From RPQJ01 sp963706535 (GTDB lineage Bacteria > Pseudomonadota > Gammaproteobacteria > Steroidobacterales > Steroidobacteraceae): 64,000 nucleotides of DNA. Made by a program: the position numbers and the translations under genes. Each line of letters begins with the position of its first letter. Within the stretch, counting starts at the first letter, position 1. The stretch lies in the NCBI GenBank assembly GCA_963706535.1, contig CAVPMU010000017.1:1-64000 (forward strand). The letters are read 5' to 3'. The notes under the pieces are model-generated. The model did not search any database. It was not told where the DNA came from and was given only the letters and a program-made list of their open reading frames with translations. Below, piece by piece: positions 27,908 through 36,257 of this stretch.

Positions 27908-29320
27908 ATGACCACTGCCGCCGACGTTCTGAAGCTGATCGAGGAAAAAGAGGTCAAGTACATCGACCTCCGCTTCACCGATACCAAGGGCAAGGAACAG
28001 CACGTCACCGTCCCGACCCGCGTCGTGGATGCGGCGTTCTTCGAGGACGGCAAGGGCTTCGACGGCTCCTCGATCGCCGGCTGGAAGGGCATCCAGGAGT
28101 CCGACATGATCCTGATGCCGGATCCCACGACCGCGATCCTCGATCCGTTCTTCGAGGAAACGACCCTCAACCTGCGCTGCGACATCGTCGAGCCCTCGAC
28201 GATGCAGGGCTACGAGCGCGACCCACGCTCGCTCGCCAAGCGCGCCGAGGCTTACCTCAAGTCGACAGGCATCGCCGACGCCTCGATCTGGGGCCCGGAG
28301 AACGAGTTCTTCATCTTCGACAGCCTCCGCCACGGCAACTCGATGAACGGCTGCTTCTACGAAGTCGACTCGCTGCAGGGCGCATGGAACTCCGGTCGCA
28401 CCATGGAGGGCGGCAACCTCGGGCATCGCCCCGGCATCAAGGGCGGCTACTTCCCGGTGCCGCCCGTGGACGCGTACCAGGACCTGCGCACCGCCATGTG
28501 CCTCGCGATGGAAGAGATGGGACTCAAGGTCGAGGTCCATCACTCCGAGGTCGCCACGGCCGGGCAGGCGGAGATCAACGTCTCGGCGAACACGCTCACC
28601 AGGAAAGCCGACGAGGTGCAGATCCTCAAGTACGCGATACACAACGTCGCGGCGAGCTATGGCAAGACGGCCACCTTCATGCCCAAGCCGCTGGTGGGCG
28701 ACAACGGCAACGGCATGCACGTCAACCAGTCGCTGTCGAAGGACGGCAAGAACATCTTCGCGGGCGACAAGTACGGCGGCCTCTCCGAGATCGCGATCTA
28801 CTACATCGGCGGCATCATCAAGCACGCCAAGGCGCTGAACGCGATCGCGAACGCCAGCACCAACAGCTACAAGCGCCTGGTGCCGGGCTTCGAGGCGCCG
28901 GTGATGCTCGCCTACTCCGCGCGCAACCGCTCGGCGTCGATCCGCATTCCGCACGTGATCAACCCGAAGGGCCGGCGCATCGAGGTGCGCTTCCCGGACT
29001 CGACCGCGAACCCCTACCTGTGCTTCGCGTCCATGCTGATGGCCGGCCTCGACGGCATCAGGAACAAGATCCACCCGGGCGACCCGGCGGACAAGGATCT
29101 CTACGACCTCGAGCCCGAGGAAGCGAAGAACATCCCCACGGTCTGCCATTCGCTCGACATGGCGCTCGAGGCGCTCGACAAGGACCGCGGCTTCCTGAAG
29201 GAAGGCGGGGTCTTCACCGACGACGTCATCGACGCCTACATCGGGCTCAAGATGCAGGAGGTCACGAGGCTCCGCATGTCGACCCACCCGGTCGAACTCG
29301 AGCTCTACTACAGCGTCTGA
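27908..29320 (+). CDS. glnA: Type I glutamine synthetase
   Basis: Condenses ammonia and glutamate to glutamine. The 470-residue product (E. coli 469) starts at ATG 27908 (MTTAADVLKLIEEKEVKYIDLRF), preceded by AGGAG. Conserved segments include DGSSIAGWKGIQESDM, the latch and GPENEFF metal site, GNGMHVNQS, NPYLCFASMLMAGLDGI, and the adenylylation site Y399 in DLYDLEPEEAKNIP. Adenylylation control by GlnE/PII is therefore likely. Promoter of sigma-54/NtrC type upstream. Confidence 0.98.
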   Translation: MTTAADVLKLIEEKEVKYIDLRFTDTKGKEQHVTVPTRVVDAAFFEDGKGFDGSSIAGWKGIQESDMILMPDPTTAILDPFFEETTLNLRCDIVEPSTMQGYERDPRSLAKRAEAYLKSTGIADASIWGPENEFFIFDSLRHGNSMNGCFYEVDSLQGAWNSGRTMEGGNLGHRPGIKGGYFPVPPVDAYQDLRTAMCLAMEEMGLKVEVHHSEVATAGQAEINVSANTLTRKADEVQILKYAIHNVAASYGKTATFMPKPLVGDNGNGMHVNQSLSKDGKNIFAGDKYGGLSEIAIYYIGGIIKHAKALNAIANASTNSYKRLVPGFEAPVMLAYSARNRSASIRIPHVINPKGRRIEVRFPDSTANPYLCFASMLMAGLDGIRNKIHPGDPADKDLYDLEPEEAKNIPTVCHSLDMALEALDKDRGFLKEGGVFTDDVIDAYIGLKMQEVTRLRMSTHPVELELYYSV

Positions 29321-29340
29321 CCGCGCGGGCTGGCGGAGGT

Positions 29341-29364
29341 GCCGGGTGGCACGGGCCACCCGGC
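29341..29364 (+). terminator. Hairpin after glnA
   Basis: GCCGGGTGGC-ACGG-GCCACCCGGC: a perfect 10-bp GC-rich stem with a four-base loop, 20 bases after the glnA stop. No T-run follows, so it may act as a weak terminator or as an RNA-stabilising hairpin. Confidence 0.55.
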
Positions 29365-29412
29365 GTCGGCCACCCGAACCCTTGATGTGTGTCGCGAATC
29401 GGGGGCGTCACT

Positions 29413-29441
29413 TTGTCAGCACGGATCGCAGGGGCTATGCT
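29413..29441 (+). promoter_or_regulatory. Sigma-70-type promoter for the DUF4124 gene
   Basis: TTGTCA (29413-29418), a 17-base spacer and TATGCT (29436-29441), nine bases before the ATG at 29450. The spacing is ideal and each hexamer differs little from consensus. The short distance implies a very short leader. Confidence 0.6.
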
Positions 29442-29449
29442 CCCGCCTC

Positions 29450-30046
29450 ATGAATACCCGGGTGCTGCTGCTGCTGGGATGCCTGTTCGCGCTGTCGAGC
29501 CAGGCCCAGGACTCGAGGCGCGAGATGTGGGTCTGGAAGGACGCGAACGGCGTCACCCATTACTCCGATCGCCCGGTGCCGGGCGCGCGCAAGCTCGAGA
29601 TCGTCGGCGTGACGAGCCCGAATCCGCCGCCCGCCGTCGCCGCGCCAGGTCAGCCGGCTGCGAAACCCGGCCAGCCGGCCGCGATCGAATACCGTTCGCT
29701 CGAGATCTGGCAGCCGGAGAACGGGGCGTCCTTCTTCGGCGCGGATGCGACCGTGGACGTGCGCATGCGCTCCGAACCGGAAGTCGCCGCCACGCACCGC
29801 CTGATGCTCTATCTCGACGGCAAGCTGGTCGAGGGCGCGCGCAACGCGCTCGAGCACAACCTCGGCAACCTCGAGCGCGGTGTGCATTCGCTCACGGCCG
29901 TGATCCTCGACGAGCAGGGCAACGAGAAGATCCGCAGCCAGCCGCGCGTCTTCCACATCAAGCAGCCCTCTACGATTGCGCCGCGCGCGGTCGGCCCGAC
30001 CCTCAAGCCGCCGCCGCCCAAGCCGAAGCCGAACCCCGGCACCTGA
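29450..30046 (+). CDS. Exported DUF4124-domain protein
   Basis: 198-residue protein with a signal peptide (MNTRVLLLLGCLFALSSQAQ) and a DUF4124 domain at about residues 24-60 (MWVWKDANGVTHYSDRPVPGA), a small beta domain common in gammaproteobacterial envelope proteins. A Pro/Ala-rich linker is followed by an Ig-like segment (about 85-170) and a Pro/Lys-rich tail (PPPPKPKPNP). Homologues often sit between glnA and ntrB as here, but the function is unknown. Probably periplasmic. Confidence 0.8.
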   Translation: MNTRVLLLLGCLFALSSQAQDSRREMWVWKDANGVTHYSDRPVPGARKLEIVGVTSPNPPPAVAAPGQPAAKPGQPAAIEYRSLEIWQPENGASFFGADATVDVRMRSEPEVAATHRLMLYLDGKLVEGARNALEHNLGNLERGVHSLTAVILDEQGNEKIRSQPRVFHIKQPSTIAPRAVGPTLKPPPPKPKPNPGT

Positions 30047-30082
30047 TCCCGCTCACGGCGCCGCCCGGCGCCGCATTGCGTC

Positions 30083-31204
30083 GTGGTGGGGTGGCCCGTG
30101 GCCGCTGAACCGCGCGCCGTACCGCGTCCGACCGCCGCGGAACTCGTCCACCTGCTCGACGGACTCGCCACCTGTGCCGTCTGGATCGACGGCGACGGCG
30201 TGGTGCTGCACCTGAACGAGCCCGCCGAGGATCTCTTCGGGTTGAGCCGCAACCAGGCCGCGGGCCGGCCGTTGCGCGAGCTGTTCAAGGCCAACACCGA
30301 GCTCGAAGGCATGGTGGGCCGCGCGCGCGCGGCCGGGGCCCAGTACTCGCGCCGCGAGGTCCCGTTCGAGGCCGGCCCGGGCGCACCGTTGCGCGTGCTC
30401 GACGTGACCGTCTCGCCGTTCGACCAGTCTGGTCGGCCGGGCGGTGCGATCGTGGAGATGGCCGACGTCACGCAGCACCAGCGCATCCTGCGCGAGAACG
30501 CCCTGCTCACGCAGCTCGGCGGCAGCCGCGCGATGGTCCGGCAGCTCGCCCACGAGATCAAGAATCCGCTCGGCGGGCTGCGCGGCGCCGCCCAGTTGCT
30601 CGAGCGCCAGCTGAAGGACCCGGCGCTGCACGAGTACACCAAGGTGATCATCAGCGAGGCGGATCGCCTGGCAGCGCTCGTCGATGCGCTGCTCGGCCCG
30701 GGCCAGCCGCCGCGCAAGGAGCCGGTGAACATCCACGAGATCGTGCAGCACGTGGGCCACCTGCTCGCCGGCGAGGCGCCGTCCGGCGTGGCGGTCGAGC
30801 GCGACTACGACCCGAGCCTGCCGCGCCTGCGCCTCGATCGGAACCAGATCATCCAGGCGCTGCTGAACCTCGGCCGCAACGCGATCCAGGCGGTGGGCGA
30901 GCGCGGTCGCATCGTGCTGCGCACGCGGGTCCTGCGCAACGCGAGCATCGGCAGCCGGCGCTACCGCGTGGTCGCGAGCATCCAGGTGGAGGACGACGGG
31001 CCGGGCGTCCCCGCTGAACTCGAGGACACGGTGTTCTACCCGCTCGTCACCGGTCGGCAGGGCGGCACGGGCCTCGGGCTCGCCGTGGCGCAGGACCTGA
31101 TCGGGCGGCACGACGGCCTGATCGAGTTCGACAGCCGCCCCGGCCGTACGGTCTTCACCATCCTCCTGCCCTTCGAGAACCATGAACTCGCCGAAAGCGC
31201 TTGA
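30083..31204 (+). CDS. glnL: Nitrogen regulation histidine kinase NtrB
   Basis: 373-residue cytosolic sensor kinase of the NtrB (GlnL) family. A PAS domain (about 20-125) is followed by the phospho-acceptor box LAHEIKNPLGG (H157) and the ATPase domain with NLGRNAIQA (N box), VEDDGPGVP (G1) and GGTGLGLAVAQ (G2). No membrane segments. PII normally controls its kinase/phosphatase balance. The start at GTG 30083 is one of several nearby GTGs and is approximate. The 3' end overlaps ntrC by 23 bp. Confidence 0.95.
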   Translation: MVGWPVAAEPRAVPRPTAAELVHLLDGLATCAVWIDGDGVVLHLNEPAEDLFGLSRNQAAGRPLRELFKANTELEGMVGRARAAGAQYSRREVPFEAGPGAPLRVLDVTVSPFDQSGRPGGAIVEMADVTQHQRILRENALLTQLGGSRAMVRQLAHEIKNPLGGLRGAAQLLERQLKDPALHEYTKVIISEADRLAALVDALLGPGQPPRKEPVNIHEIVQHVGHLLAGEAPSGVAVERDYDPSLPRLRLDRNQIIQALLNLGRNAIQAVGERGRIVLRTRVLRNASIGSRRYRVVASIQVEDDGPGVPAELEDTVFYPLVTGRQGGTGLGLAVAQDLIGRHDGLIEFDSRPGRTVFTILLPFENHELAESA

Positions 31205-32588
31205 CGTCTGGATCGTCGACGACGACGCGTCGATCCGCTGGGTCCTCGAGCGCGCGCTCGAGCAGGGCGGCATGCAGGTGCGTGCCTTCGAGGAGGCCGA
31301 CGCGGCGTTGTCGGCGCTGCGGCGCGAGGAGCCCGACGTGCTCGTCACCGACATCCGCATGCCGGGTCGCAGCGGGCTCGAGCTGCTCGAGGAGATCCGC
31401 GGCCGGCGGCCGCGCCTGCCCGTCATCGTCATGACCGCGCACTCCGACCTCGACAGCGCCGTTGCGGCCTACCAGGGCGGGGCATTCGAATACCTGCCCA
31501 AGCCCTTCGACATCGACCAGGCCGTCGACCTGGTGCGCCGCGCAGCCGCACAGGCCCAGCGCTCGGACACCACCGCGGCGGAATCCCGGCGCATCCCCGA
31601 GATGCTCGGCCATGCCCCGTCGATGCAGGAGGTGTTTCGCGCGATCGGCCGGCTGTCGCGATCCAGCATGACGGTGCTGATCACCGGCGAGTCCGGCACG
31701 GGCAAGGAACTGGTGGCGCGTGCCCTGCACCGGCACAGCCCGCGCGCCGCGAAGCCCTTCATCGCGCTCAATACCTCGGCGTTCACCGCGGACCTGCTCG
31801 AGTCGGAACTGTTCGGCCACGAGAAGGGCGCGTTCACCGGCGCCAACGAGCTGCGTCGCGGGCGCTTCGAGCAGGCCGACGGTGGCACCCTGTTCCTGGA
31901 CGAGATCGGCGACATGTCGCCGCAGTTGCAGACGCGGCTGCTGCGCGTGCTCGCCGAGGGCGAGTTCTACCGCGTGGGCGGCCAGCTGCAGGTGAAGGTC
32001 GACGTGCGCGTGATCGCCGCCACGCACCAGAACCTCGAGGCGCGCGTGAAGGAGGGCCTGTTCCGCGAGGACCTGCTGCACCGCCTGAACGTGATCCGCA
32101 TCGAGGTGCCGCCGTTGCGACAGCGCCGCGAGGACATTCCCGAGCTGCTGCAGCACTACCTCGACGTCGCGGCGATCGAGCTCGGCGTGGCGCCAAAGGT
32201 GCTGACCGACGAGGCGCTGGCCGTGCTGCTCGCATTCGAGTGGCCGGGCAACGTGCGCCAGCTCGTCAATGCCTGCCGGCGGCTGACCGTGCTCGCTGCC
32301 GGACGCGAGATCACGCAGTCCGACATCCCGGCGGACCTCGGCGGGGGCGCGGCGGCCGGCGGTTCGGCCGCCTCCGGCTGGCCACAGGTGCTCGCAAGCT
32401 GGGCGCAGGCGCGACTCGCAACGGGTGGCGCGCCACTGCTCGAGGACGCCATGCCGGAATTCGAGCGCACGCTGATCCGCGAGGCGCTCAAGGCCGCCCG
32501 TGGGGGACGCCAGGAGGCCGCGAAGCTGCTCGGCTGGGGGCGCAATACCCTCACGCGCAAGCTCAAGGAACTCGGGATGGAGGACTGA
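31182..32588 (+). CDS. glnG: Nitrogen response regulator NtrC
   Basis: 468-residue sigma-54 activator. The receiver domain has the acidic pocket (VDDD) and phosphorylatable D57 (LVTDIRMPG). The AAA+ domain has Walker A GESGTGKE (169-176) and the sigma-54-contacting GAFTGA loop (216-221); the C-terminus has a Fis-type helix-turn-helix (GGRQEAAKLLGWGRNTLTRKL). It should act at the NtrC-like sites before glnA. Separated by three bases from the convergent dihydroorotate dehydrogenase gene. Confidence 0.97.
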   Translation: MNSPKALDVWIVDDDASIRWVLERALEQGGMQVRAFEEADAALSALRREEPDVLVTDIRMPGRSGLELLEEIRGRRPRLPVIVMTAHSDLDSAVAAYQGGAFEYLPKPFDIDQAVDLVRRAAAQAQRSDTTAAESRRIPEMLGHAPSMQEVFRAIGRLSRSSMTVLITGESGTGKELVARALHRHSPRAAKPFIALNTSAFTADLLESELFGHEKGAFTGANELRRGRFEQADGGTLFLDEIGDMSPQLQTRLLRVLAEGEFYRVGGQLQVKVDVRVIAATHQNLEARVKEGLFREDLLHRLNVIRIEVPPLRQRREDIPELLQHYLDVAAIELGVAPKVLTDEALAVLLAFEWPGNVRQLVNACRRLTVLAAGREITQSDIPADLGGGAAAGGSAASGWPQVLASWAQARLATGGAPLLEDAMPEFERTLIREALKAARGGRQEAAKLLGWGRNTLTRKLKELGMED

Positions 32589-32591
32589 CGC

Positions 32592-33566
32592 TCAGCAGGT
32601 GCAGGCGGCGATTTTCTTCTGCGGCGACTCGAGGCTGCCGGCGAGGCTGGCCACCGAGGCCATGGCGTTCGCGGCCAGGTACTCTGCGATGCCTGCATTG
32701 ATCTTGCGGCACGCGAGCGGGTCGTAGAAGAGCGCGGTGCCCACCCCGACGGTGCTGGCGCCCGCGATGATGAACTCGAGCGCGTCCTGCGCGGACTGAA
32801 TGCCGCCCTGGCCGATGATCGGCACGCCGAGCGGTCGCGCGACCTCGGCGACCTGCATCACCTTGAGCAGCGCGATCGGCTTGATCGCCGGGCCCGAGAG
32901 CCCGCCCTGCACGTTGCCGATGACGGGCCGGCGCGTCTTCACGTCGATCGCCATGCCCATCACGGTGTTGATCACCGCGAGCGCGTCGCTGCCCGCCTCG
33001 ATGCAGCGGCGCGCGTTCTCGCGGATGTCGGTCTGGTTCGGCGAGAGCTTGGTGATGAGCGGCTTCGAGGTCACGCGGCGGCAGGCTTCGACCACCCGCG
33101 CCGACATCTCCGGGAAGTTGCCGAACTGCACGCCGCCTTCCTTGATGTTCGGGCAGGAGATGTTGATCTCGATGGCGTCGATCGGCGAATCATCGAAACG
33201 GCGGGTCACCTCGACGTAGTCGTCGATGGTCGAGCCGCAGACGTTGGCGAAGAAACGCGTCTCCGAGAAATCGAGCGTGGGCAGGATCCGGTCCACCACG
33301 TGTTCGACGCCCGGGTTCTGCAGCCCGATCGCGTTCAGCATGCCCATCGGCGTCTCGTAGACGCGATGCGGCGGATTGCCGAGCCGCGGCTCGTGCGTGG
33401 TGCCCTTGAGCACGATGGCGCCAACGTCGGTGTTCGAGAAGCCCTCGACCCGCGTGTACTCCTCGCCGAACCCGACGCAACCCGACAGCAGCACGATCGG
33501 CGAGGCGAGCTTCAGGCCGCAGAAGTCGACAGCCAGGGAAGGCGGCAGCGGAGCGGCGGCAGGCAT
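32592..33566 (-). CDS. Dihydroorotate dehydrogenase, class 1B catalytic-subunit type
   Basis: 324-residue FMN barrel enzyme. NISCPNIKEGGVQFG contains the catalytic Cys typical of class 1 enzymes (class 2 PyrD has Ser). GLQNPGVEHVV, TKLSPNQTD, NTVMGMAIDVKTRRPVIGNVQGGLSGPAIKP and IGQGGI are characteristic of PyrDB. The partner electron-transfer subunit PyrK is not adjacent, so the electron acceptor is unclear, and a PreA-like dihydropyrimidine role is possible. ATG at 33566 is preferred over an upstream TTG. An unusual C-terminal Cys-Thr-Cys ends the protein. Upstream lies a heptamer repeat array. Confidence 0.85.
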   Translation of the reverse strand: MPAAAPLPPSLAVDFCGLKLASPIVLLSGCVGFGEEYTRVEGFSNTDVGAIVLKGTTHEPRLGNPPHRVYETPMGMLNAIGLQNPGVEHVVDRILPTLDFSETRFFANVCGSTIDDYVEVTRRFDDSPIDAIEINISCPNIKEGGVQFGNFPEMSARVVEACRRVTSKPLITKLSPNQTDIRENARRCIEAGSDALAVINTVMGMAIDVKTRRPVIGNVQGGLSGPAIKPIALLKVMQVAEVARPLGVPIIGQGGIQSAQDALEFIIAGASTVGVGTALFYDPLACRKINAGIAEYLAANAMASVASLAGSLESPQKKIAACTC

Positions 33567-33584
33567 GGGGGAATTGTAAGGCAA

Positions 33585-33730
33585 AGGGGATAGGGGGTAG
33601 GGGGTAGGGGATAGGGGATAGGGGGTAGGGGGTAGGGGGTAGGGGATAGGGGATAGGGGGTAGTAAAGAAGGGTCCGGAACGCGCGACGCGCGTGCCCTC
33701 TTCACTATCCCCTATCCCCTATCCCCTTCC
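33585..33730. repeat. Heptamer-repeat palindrome 1
   Basis: Eleven uninterrupted 7-base units at 33585-33661, each AGGGGAT or AGGGGGT, in the order A-B-B-A-A-B-B-B-A-A-B. A core (33662-33703) containing TAGTaAAGAaGG and, inverted, CCTCTTCACTA follows, then about three inverted units (CTATCCC, 33704-33727). The whole forms a large imperfect palindrome between pyrD (upstream side) and the CDGSH gene. The G-runs every seven bases could form G-quadruplexes. Confidence 0.9.
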
Positions 33731-33757
33731 GCTTCCCCTTCCCCTTCCCCTTCCCCT
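33726..33757. repeat. CCCCTT hexamer repeat
   Basis: Directly after the heptamer palindrome, about five tandem CCCCTT units run up to the stop codon of the CDGSH gene (33758). A different unit length from the heptamers suggests separate slippage expansion. Confidence 0.85.
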
Positions 33758-34149
33758 TCAGTCGGCCACGAACCCCACGCGCTTGTGGGAGCCGTCGCAG
33801 AACGGCTTGTGCACGGAGGCGCCGCAGCGGCAGAGCGTGACCCGGTAACCCTCGTCCCGCCCTGCAACGACGACAGGTGCGTGGATCGCCAGCGGTCCGT
33901 TCTCCCGTATCCGCAGCGTGTTCACCTTCGGCGCCGATTCACCCTCGCCCCGCCGAGGCGCTCGCAGGTGATCGCTCCGGACGGGCAGGCCAGCGCGACC
34001 TGCACGATCGCTTCCGGCGAGGCGGCGTCCGGATGGATCCACTCGCCCGGTGCATTCGGCACGAACACCTCGGGCTGGCCGAGCACGCAATGGCGGGAGA
34101 GGATGCACTTGCGCGCATCGAAACGGATCACGATGCGCTGGCCGCGCAC
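33758..34149 (-). pseudogene. CDGSH iron-sulphur / ferredoxin-like protein, frameshifted
   Basis: Two adjoining frames together make one known architecture. The N-terminal frame (to 33922) is a single-cluster ferredoxin-like domain: RIVIRFDARKCILSRHCVLG, EVFVPNAPGEWIHPDAA and ACPSGAITCERLGG. The C-terminal CDGSH zinc-finger-like domain (VTLCRCGASVHKPFCDGSH, with C-X-C-X9-CDGSH ligands) lies in another reading frame. They join at a C-run on the plus strand (33948-33951); one more base there would restore GGGEGESAPKVNTLRI. This is either a true deletion, slippage-based expression or a sequencing error. The start is also unclear: GTG at 34149 has no spaced ribosome-binding site. Confidence 0.75.
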
Positions 34150-34191
34150 TTCCTCGACTGCTTTCGAAATGTGGCGACCCTCGCAGGCAGC

Positions 34192-34620
34192 TCAGCCTGC
34201 AATGAACCTCTCGAGCTGCTCGATCGTCTCCTGCTGCTCCTCGATCACCGCGCGCACCAGGTCGCCGATCGAAATGACGCCGACCATGCGGCCTTCCTCG
34301 ACCACCGGCAGGTGGCGGATGCGCCGGTCGGTCACGACCTGCATGCATTCCTTGACGCTTTGCTCGGGCGTGACCGTCACCGCGGGCGAGGACATGATCT
34401 GCCAGACCGGCGTTTCGGCGGATGAGCGGCCCAGCAGGACCACCTTGCGCGCGTAGTCGCGCTCGGATATGACGCCGACCAGTTCGTCGTTGCGCAGCAC
34501 GGGTAGCGCCCCCACGCGGCGATCGGCCATGATCTGGATGGCCTCGAGGACGGGCTCGTCCGCGTCCACGGACCAGACCTCGGTGCCCTTGCGGGCCAGC
34601 AGGTGTTTCACGCGCAGCAT
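34192..34620 (-). CDS. Two-CBS-domain protein
   Basis: 142-residue protein made only of two CBS domains (about 8-62 and 73-130): VWSVDADEPVLEAIQIMADRRVGALPVL...GVISERDYARK and VTVTPEQSVKECMQVVTDRRIRHLPVV...GVISIGDLVRAVIEEQ. Such proteins bind adenine nucleotides and act as energy or redox sensors; the partner here is unknown. It lies 42 bases upstream of the CDGSH gene in the same direction and diverges from trmL. Confidence 0.92.
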   Translation of the reverse strand: MLRVKHLLARKGTEVWSVDADEPVLEAIQIMADRRVGALPVLRNDELVGVISERDYARKVVLLGRSSAETPVWQIMSSPAVTVTPEQSVKECMQVVTDRRIRHLPVVEEGRMVGVISIGDLVRAVIEEQQETIEQLERFIAG

Positions 34621-34671
34621 GATCGAGTCCCCCGGCAGGTGCGCGACCGTCGCCCCACGATTCTAGACCCA

Positions 34672-35136
34672 GTGCTCCACCTGATCCTATTCGAGCCCGA
34701 GATTCCACCCAACACGGGCAACGTGATCCGGTTGTGCGCCAACACCGGGGCGAGGCTGCACCTCGTCCGGCCCCTGGGATTCAGGCTCGATGCCCGTGCC
34801 GTGCGCCGCGCCGGCATGGATTACGCGGAGCTCGCCGAGGTGCAGGTGCACGACAGCCTGGACGCCTGTCTCGCGAGCCTGGGTGGACCGCGCTGGTTCG
34901 CGTTCTCGACGAAAGGCACGACCCGTTACGACACGGCCGCCTACGCCCCGGGCGACGCGCTGGTCTTCGGCCCGGAGACGCGCGGCCTGCCGGCCCGTGT
35001 GCTCGAGGCCTGCCCGCCGGAGCGTCGCCTGAGGATCCCGATGGTCGCGGGCGCACGCAGCCTCAACCTGTCGAACGTGGTCGCCGTAGCGGTGTATGAG
35101 GCATGGAAGCAGTTCGGATACGCCCAGGGAAAGTGA
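34672..35136 (+). CDS. trmL: tRNA (cytidine/uridine-2'-O-)-methyltransferase TrmL
   Basis: SPOUT methyltransferase that modifies the ribose at position 34 of tRNA-Leu isoacceptors. 154 residues from GTG 34672 (VLHLILFEPEIPPNTGNVIRLCANTG), close to E. coli TrmL in length and sequence. The knot motifs LVFGPETRGLPA and RIPMVAGARSLNLSNVVAVAVYEAW are intact. Longer starts upstream overlap the CBS gene and are not conserved. The stop lies in the left arm of an intergenic palindrome. Confidence 0.94.
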   Translation: MLHLILFEPEIPPNTGNVIRLCANTGARLHLVRPLGFRLDARAVRRAGMDYAELAEVQVHDSLDACLASLGGPRWFAFSTKGTTRYDTAAYAPGDALVFGPETRGLPARVLEACPPERRLRIPMVAGARSLNLSNVVAVAVYEAWKQFGYAQGK

Positions 35137-35220
35137 CTAATGACTAATGATCAGCGGTTAGTGGGGAGGCCGGCGCGCCGGCCTCTTCACTACCCCCTAG
35201 TCATTGATCATTAGTCACTT
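35131..35220. repeat. 90-bp imperfect palindrome between trmL and gpsA
   Basis: Left (35131-35175) and right (35176-35220) halves are near-perfect inverted copies around CCGGCG|CGCCGG. The outer part has TGACTAA-type heptamers (TGACTAATGACTAATGATCA) instead of G-rich ones, and the inner part has TAGTGAAGAGG, shared with palindrome 1. It starts at the trmL stop and ends just before the gpsA stop, so it could serve as a bidirectional terminator for the convergent genes. Confidence 0.85.
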
Positions 35221-35223
35221 TCT

Positions 35224-36246
35224 TCAGGCCGTCTCGGCCTTGATCGTGCGCCCCATCAGCGCGCGCACGGCCTCCCGCGGCGGCTTGCCGGCGTAGAGCA
35301 CCTGGTAGACCTCTTCGCTGATCGGCATCTCGACGCCGACCTGCCGCGCCACCTCGTGCACGGCCCTGGCGGCCAGCACGCCTTCCACCACCTGGCCGAT
35401 CTCCCGCCGCGCTTCCTCGCTGGACTTGCCCGCGGCGAGCGCGAGGCCACAGCGACGGTTGCGCGACTGGTCGTCGGTACAGGTGAGCACGAGGTCGCCG
35501 AGTCCGGCGAGGCCCATGAAGGTTTCCTTCTCGGCGCCGAGCGCCGCGCCGAGACGCATCATTTCCGCGAGCCCGCGCGTGATGAGCGCGATGCGCGTAT
35601 TGGCGCCGAAGCCGAGCCCGTCCGAGATGCCCGCGCCGATGGCGAGCACGTTCTTGGTGGCGCCGCCGACTTCGACGCCGATCATGTCGCCGGACGCGTA
35701 GGCGCGGAAGTTCTGGTCGGAGAGGCTGCGGGCCAGTTCCATCGCGTAGTCGCCGTTGCGCGACGCCACGGTCATGGCGGTCGGCAGCCCGGCCCCGACT
35801 TCCTTCGCGAAGGTGGGGCCGGACAGCACGGCGGTCGGCACGTCGGGTCCGAGCACCTCGAGCGCGACCTGGTTCGGCAGCTTGCCGGTCGCGAGTTCGA
35901 AGCCCTTGGTCGCCCAGGCCACGCGCTGGCCGGGGCGCAGCAGCGGCGCCGCGCGCAGCAGCACCTCGCGAAACGCGTGGCTCGGGACCACGACCAGCAA
36001 CTGGCCGGCCTCGGCCACGGCGCGCGCGAAATCGTGCTCGATCTCTACGCCGTCCGGCAGCGTGACGCCAGGCAGGTAGCGCTGGTTGACGCGCTGGCGC
36101 GCCATCGACGCGAGTTCCTCGGTCTCGATGCCCCACAGGATCGCGCGCTGGCCCGTACGGGCCAGGTGCACCGCCAGCGCCGTGCCCCAGGAGCCGGAGC
36201 CGAGCACGGCGACCGACGGCTTGCGCCCCGCGGCGGGAACGCCCAC
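35224..36246 (-). CDS. gpsA: Glycerol-3-phosphate dehydrogenase [NAD(P)+]
   Basis: Reduces dihydroxyacetone phosphate to sn-glycerol-3-phosphate for phospholipid synthesis. 340 residues: NAD-binding VLGSGSWGTALAVHLA near the N-terminus, ATKGFE, SGPTFAKEV, the catalytic Lys region GGATKNVLAIGAGISDGLGFG, NTRIALITRGLAEM and GLAGLGDLVLTCT. Fourth gene of the rhodanese-grxC-secB-gpsA set conserved in Gammaproteobacteria; 11 bp after secB. Confidence 0.97.
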   Translation of the reverse strand: MGVPAAGRKPSVAVLGSGSWGTALAVHLARTGQRAILWGIETEELASMARQRVNQRYLPGVTLPDGVEIEHDFARAVAEAGQLLVVVPSHAFREVLLRAAPLLRPGQRVAWATKGFELATGKLPNQVALEVLGPDVPTAVLSGPTFAKEVGAGLPTAMTVASRNGDYAMELARSLSDQNFRAYASGDMIGVEVGGATKNVLAIGAGISDGLGFGANTRIALITRGLAEMMRLGAALGAEKETFMGLAGLGDLVLTCTDDQSRNRRCGLALAAGKSSEEARREIGQVVEGVLAARAVHEVARQVGVEMPISEEVYQVLYAGKPPREAVRALMGRTIKAETA

Positions 36247-36257
36247 GTCGATCCGCG

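Noticed and set aside
32592..33566. Class 2 (quinone) PyrD
   Set aside because: The active site has Cys in NISCPN rather than Ser, and the sequence lacks the class 2 N-terminal membrane extension.
33190..33705. Frame with repeated Pro-Leu-Pro-Pro-Ile-Pro-Tyr peptides
   Set aside because: It is a translation of the heptamer array on the non-coding side and overlaps pyrD; no sign of a real protein.
33585..33730. CRISPR array
   Set aside because: Units are 7 bases with no spacers and no cas genes are present.
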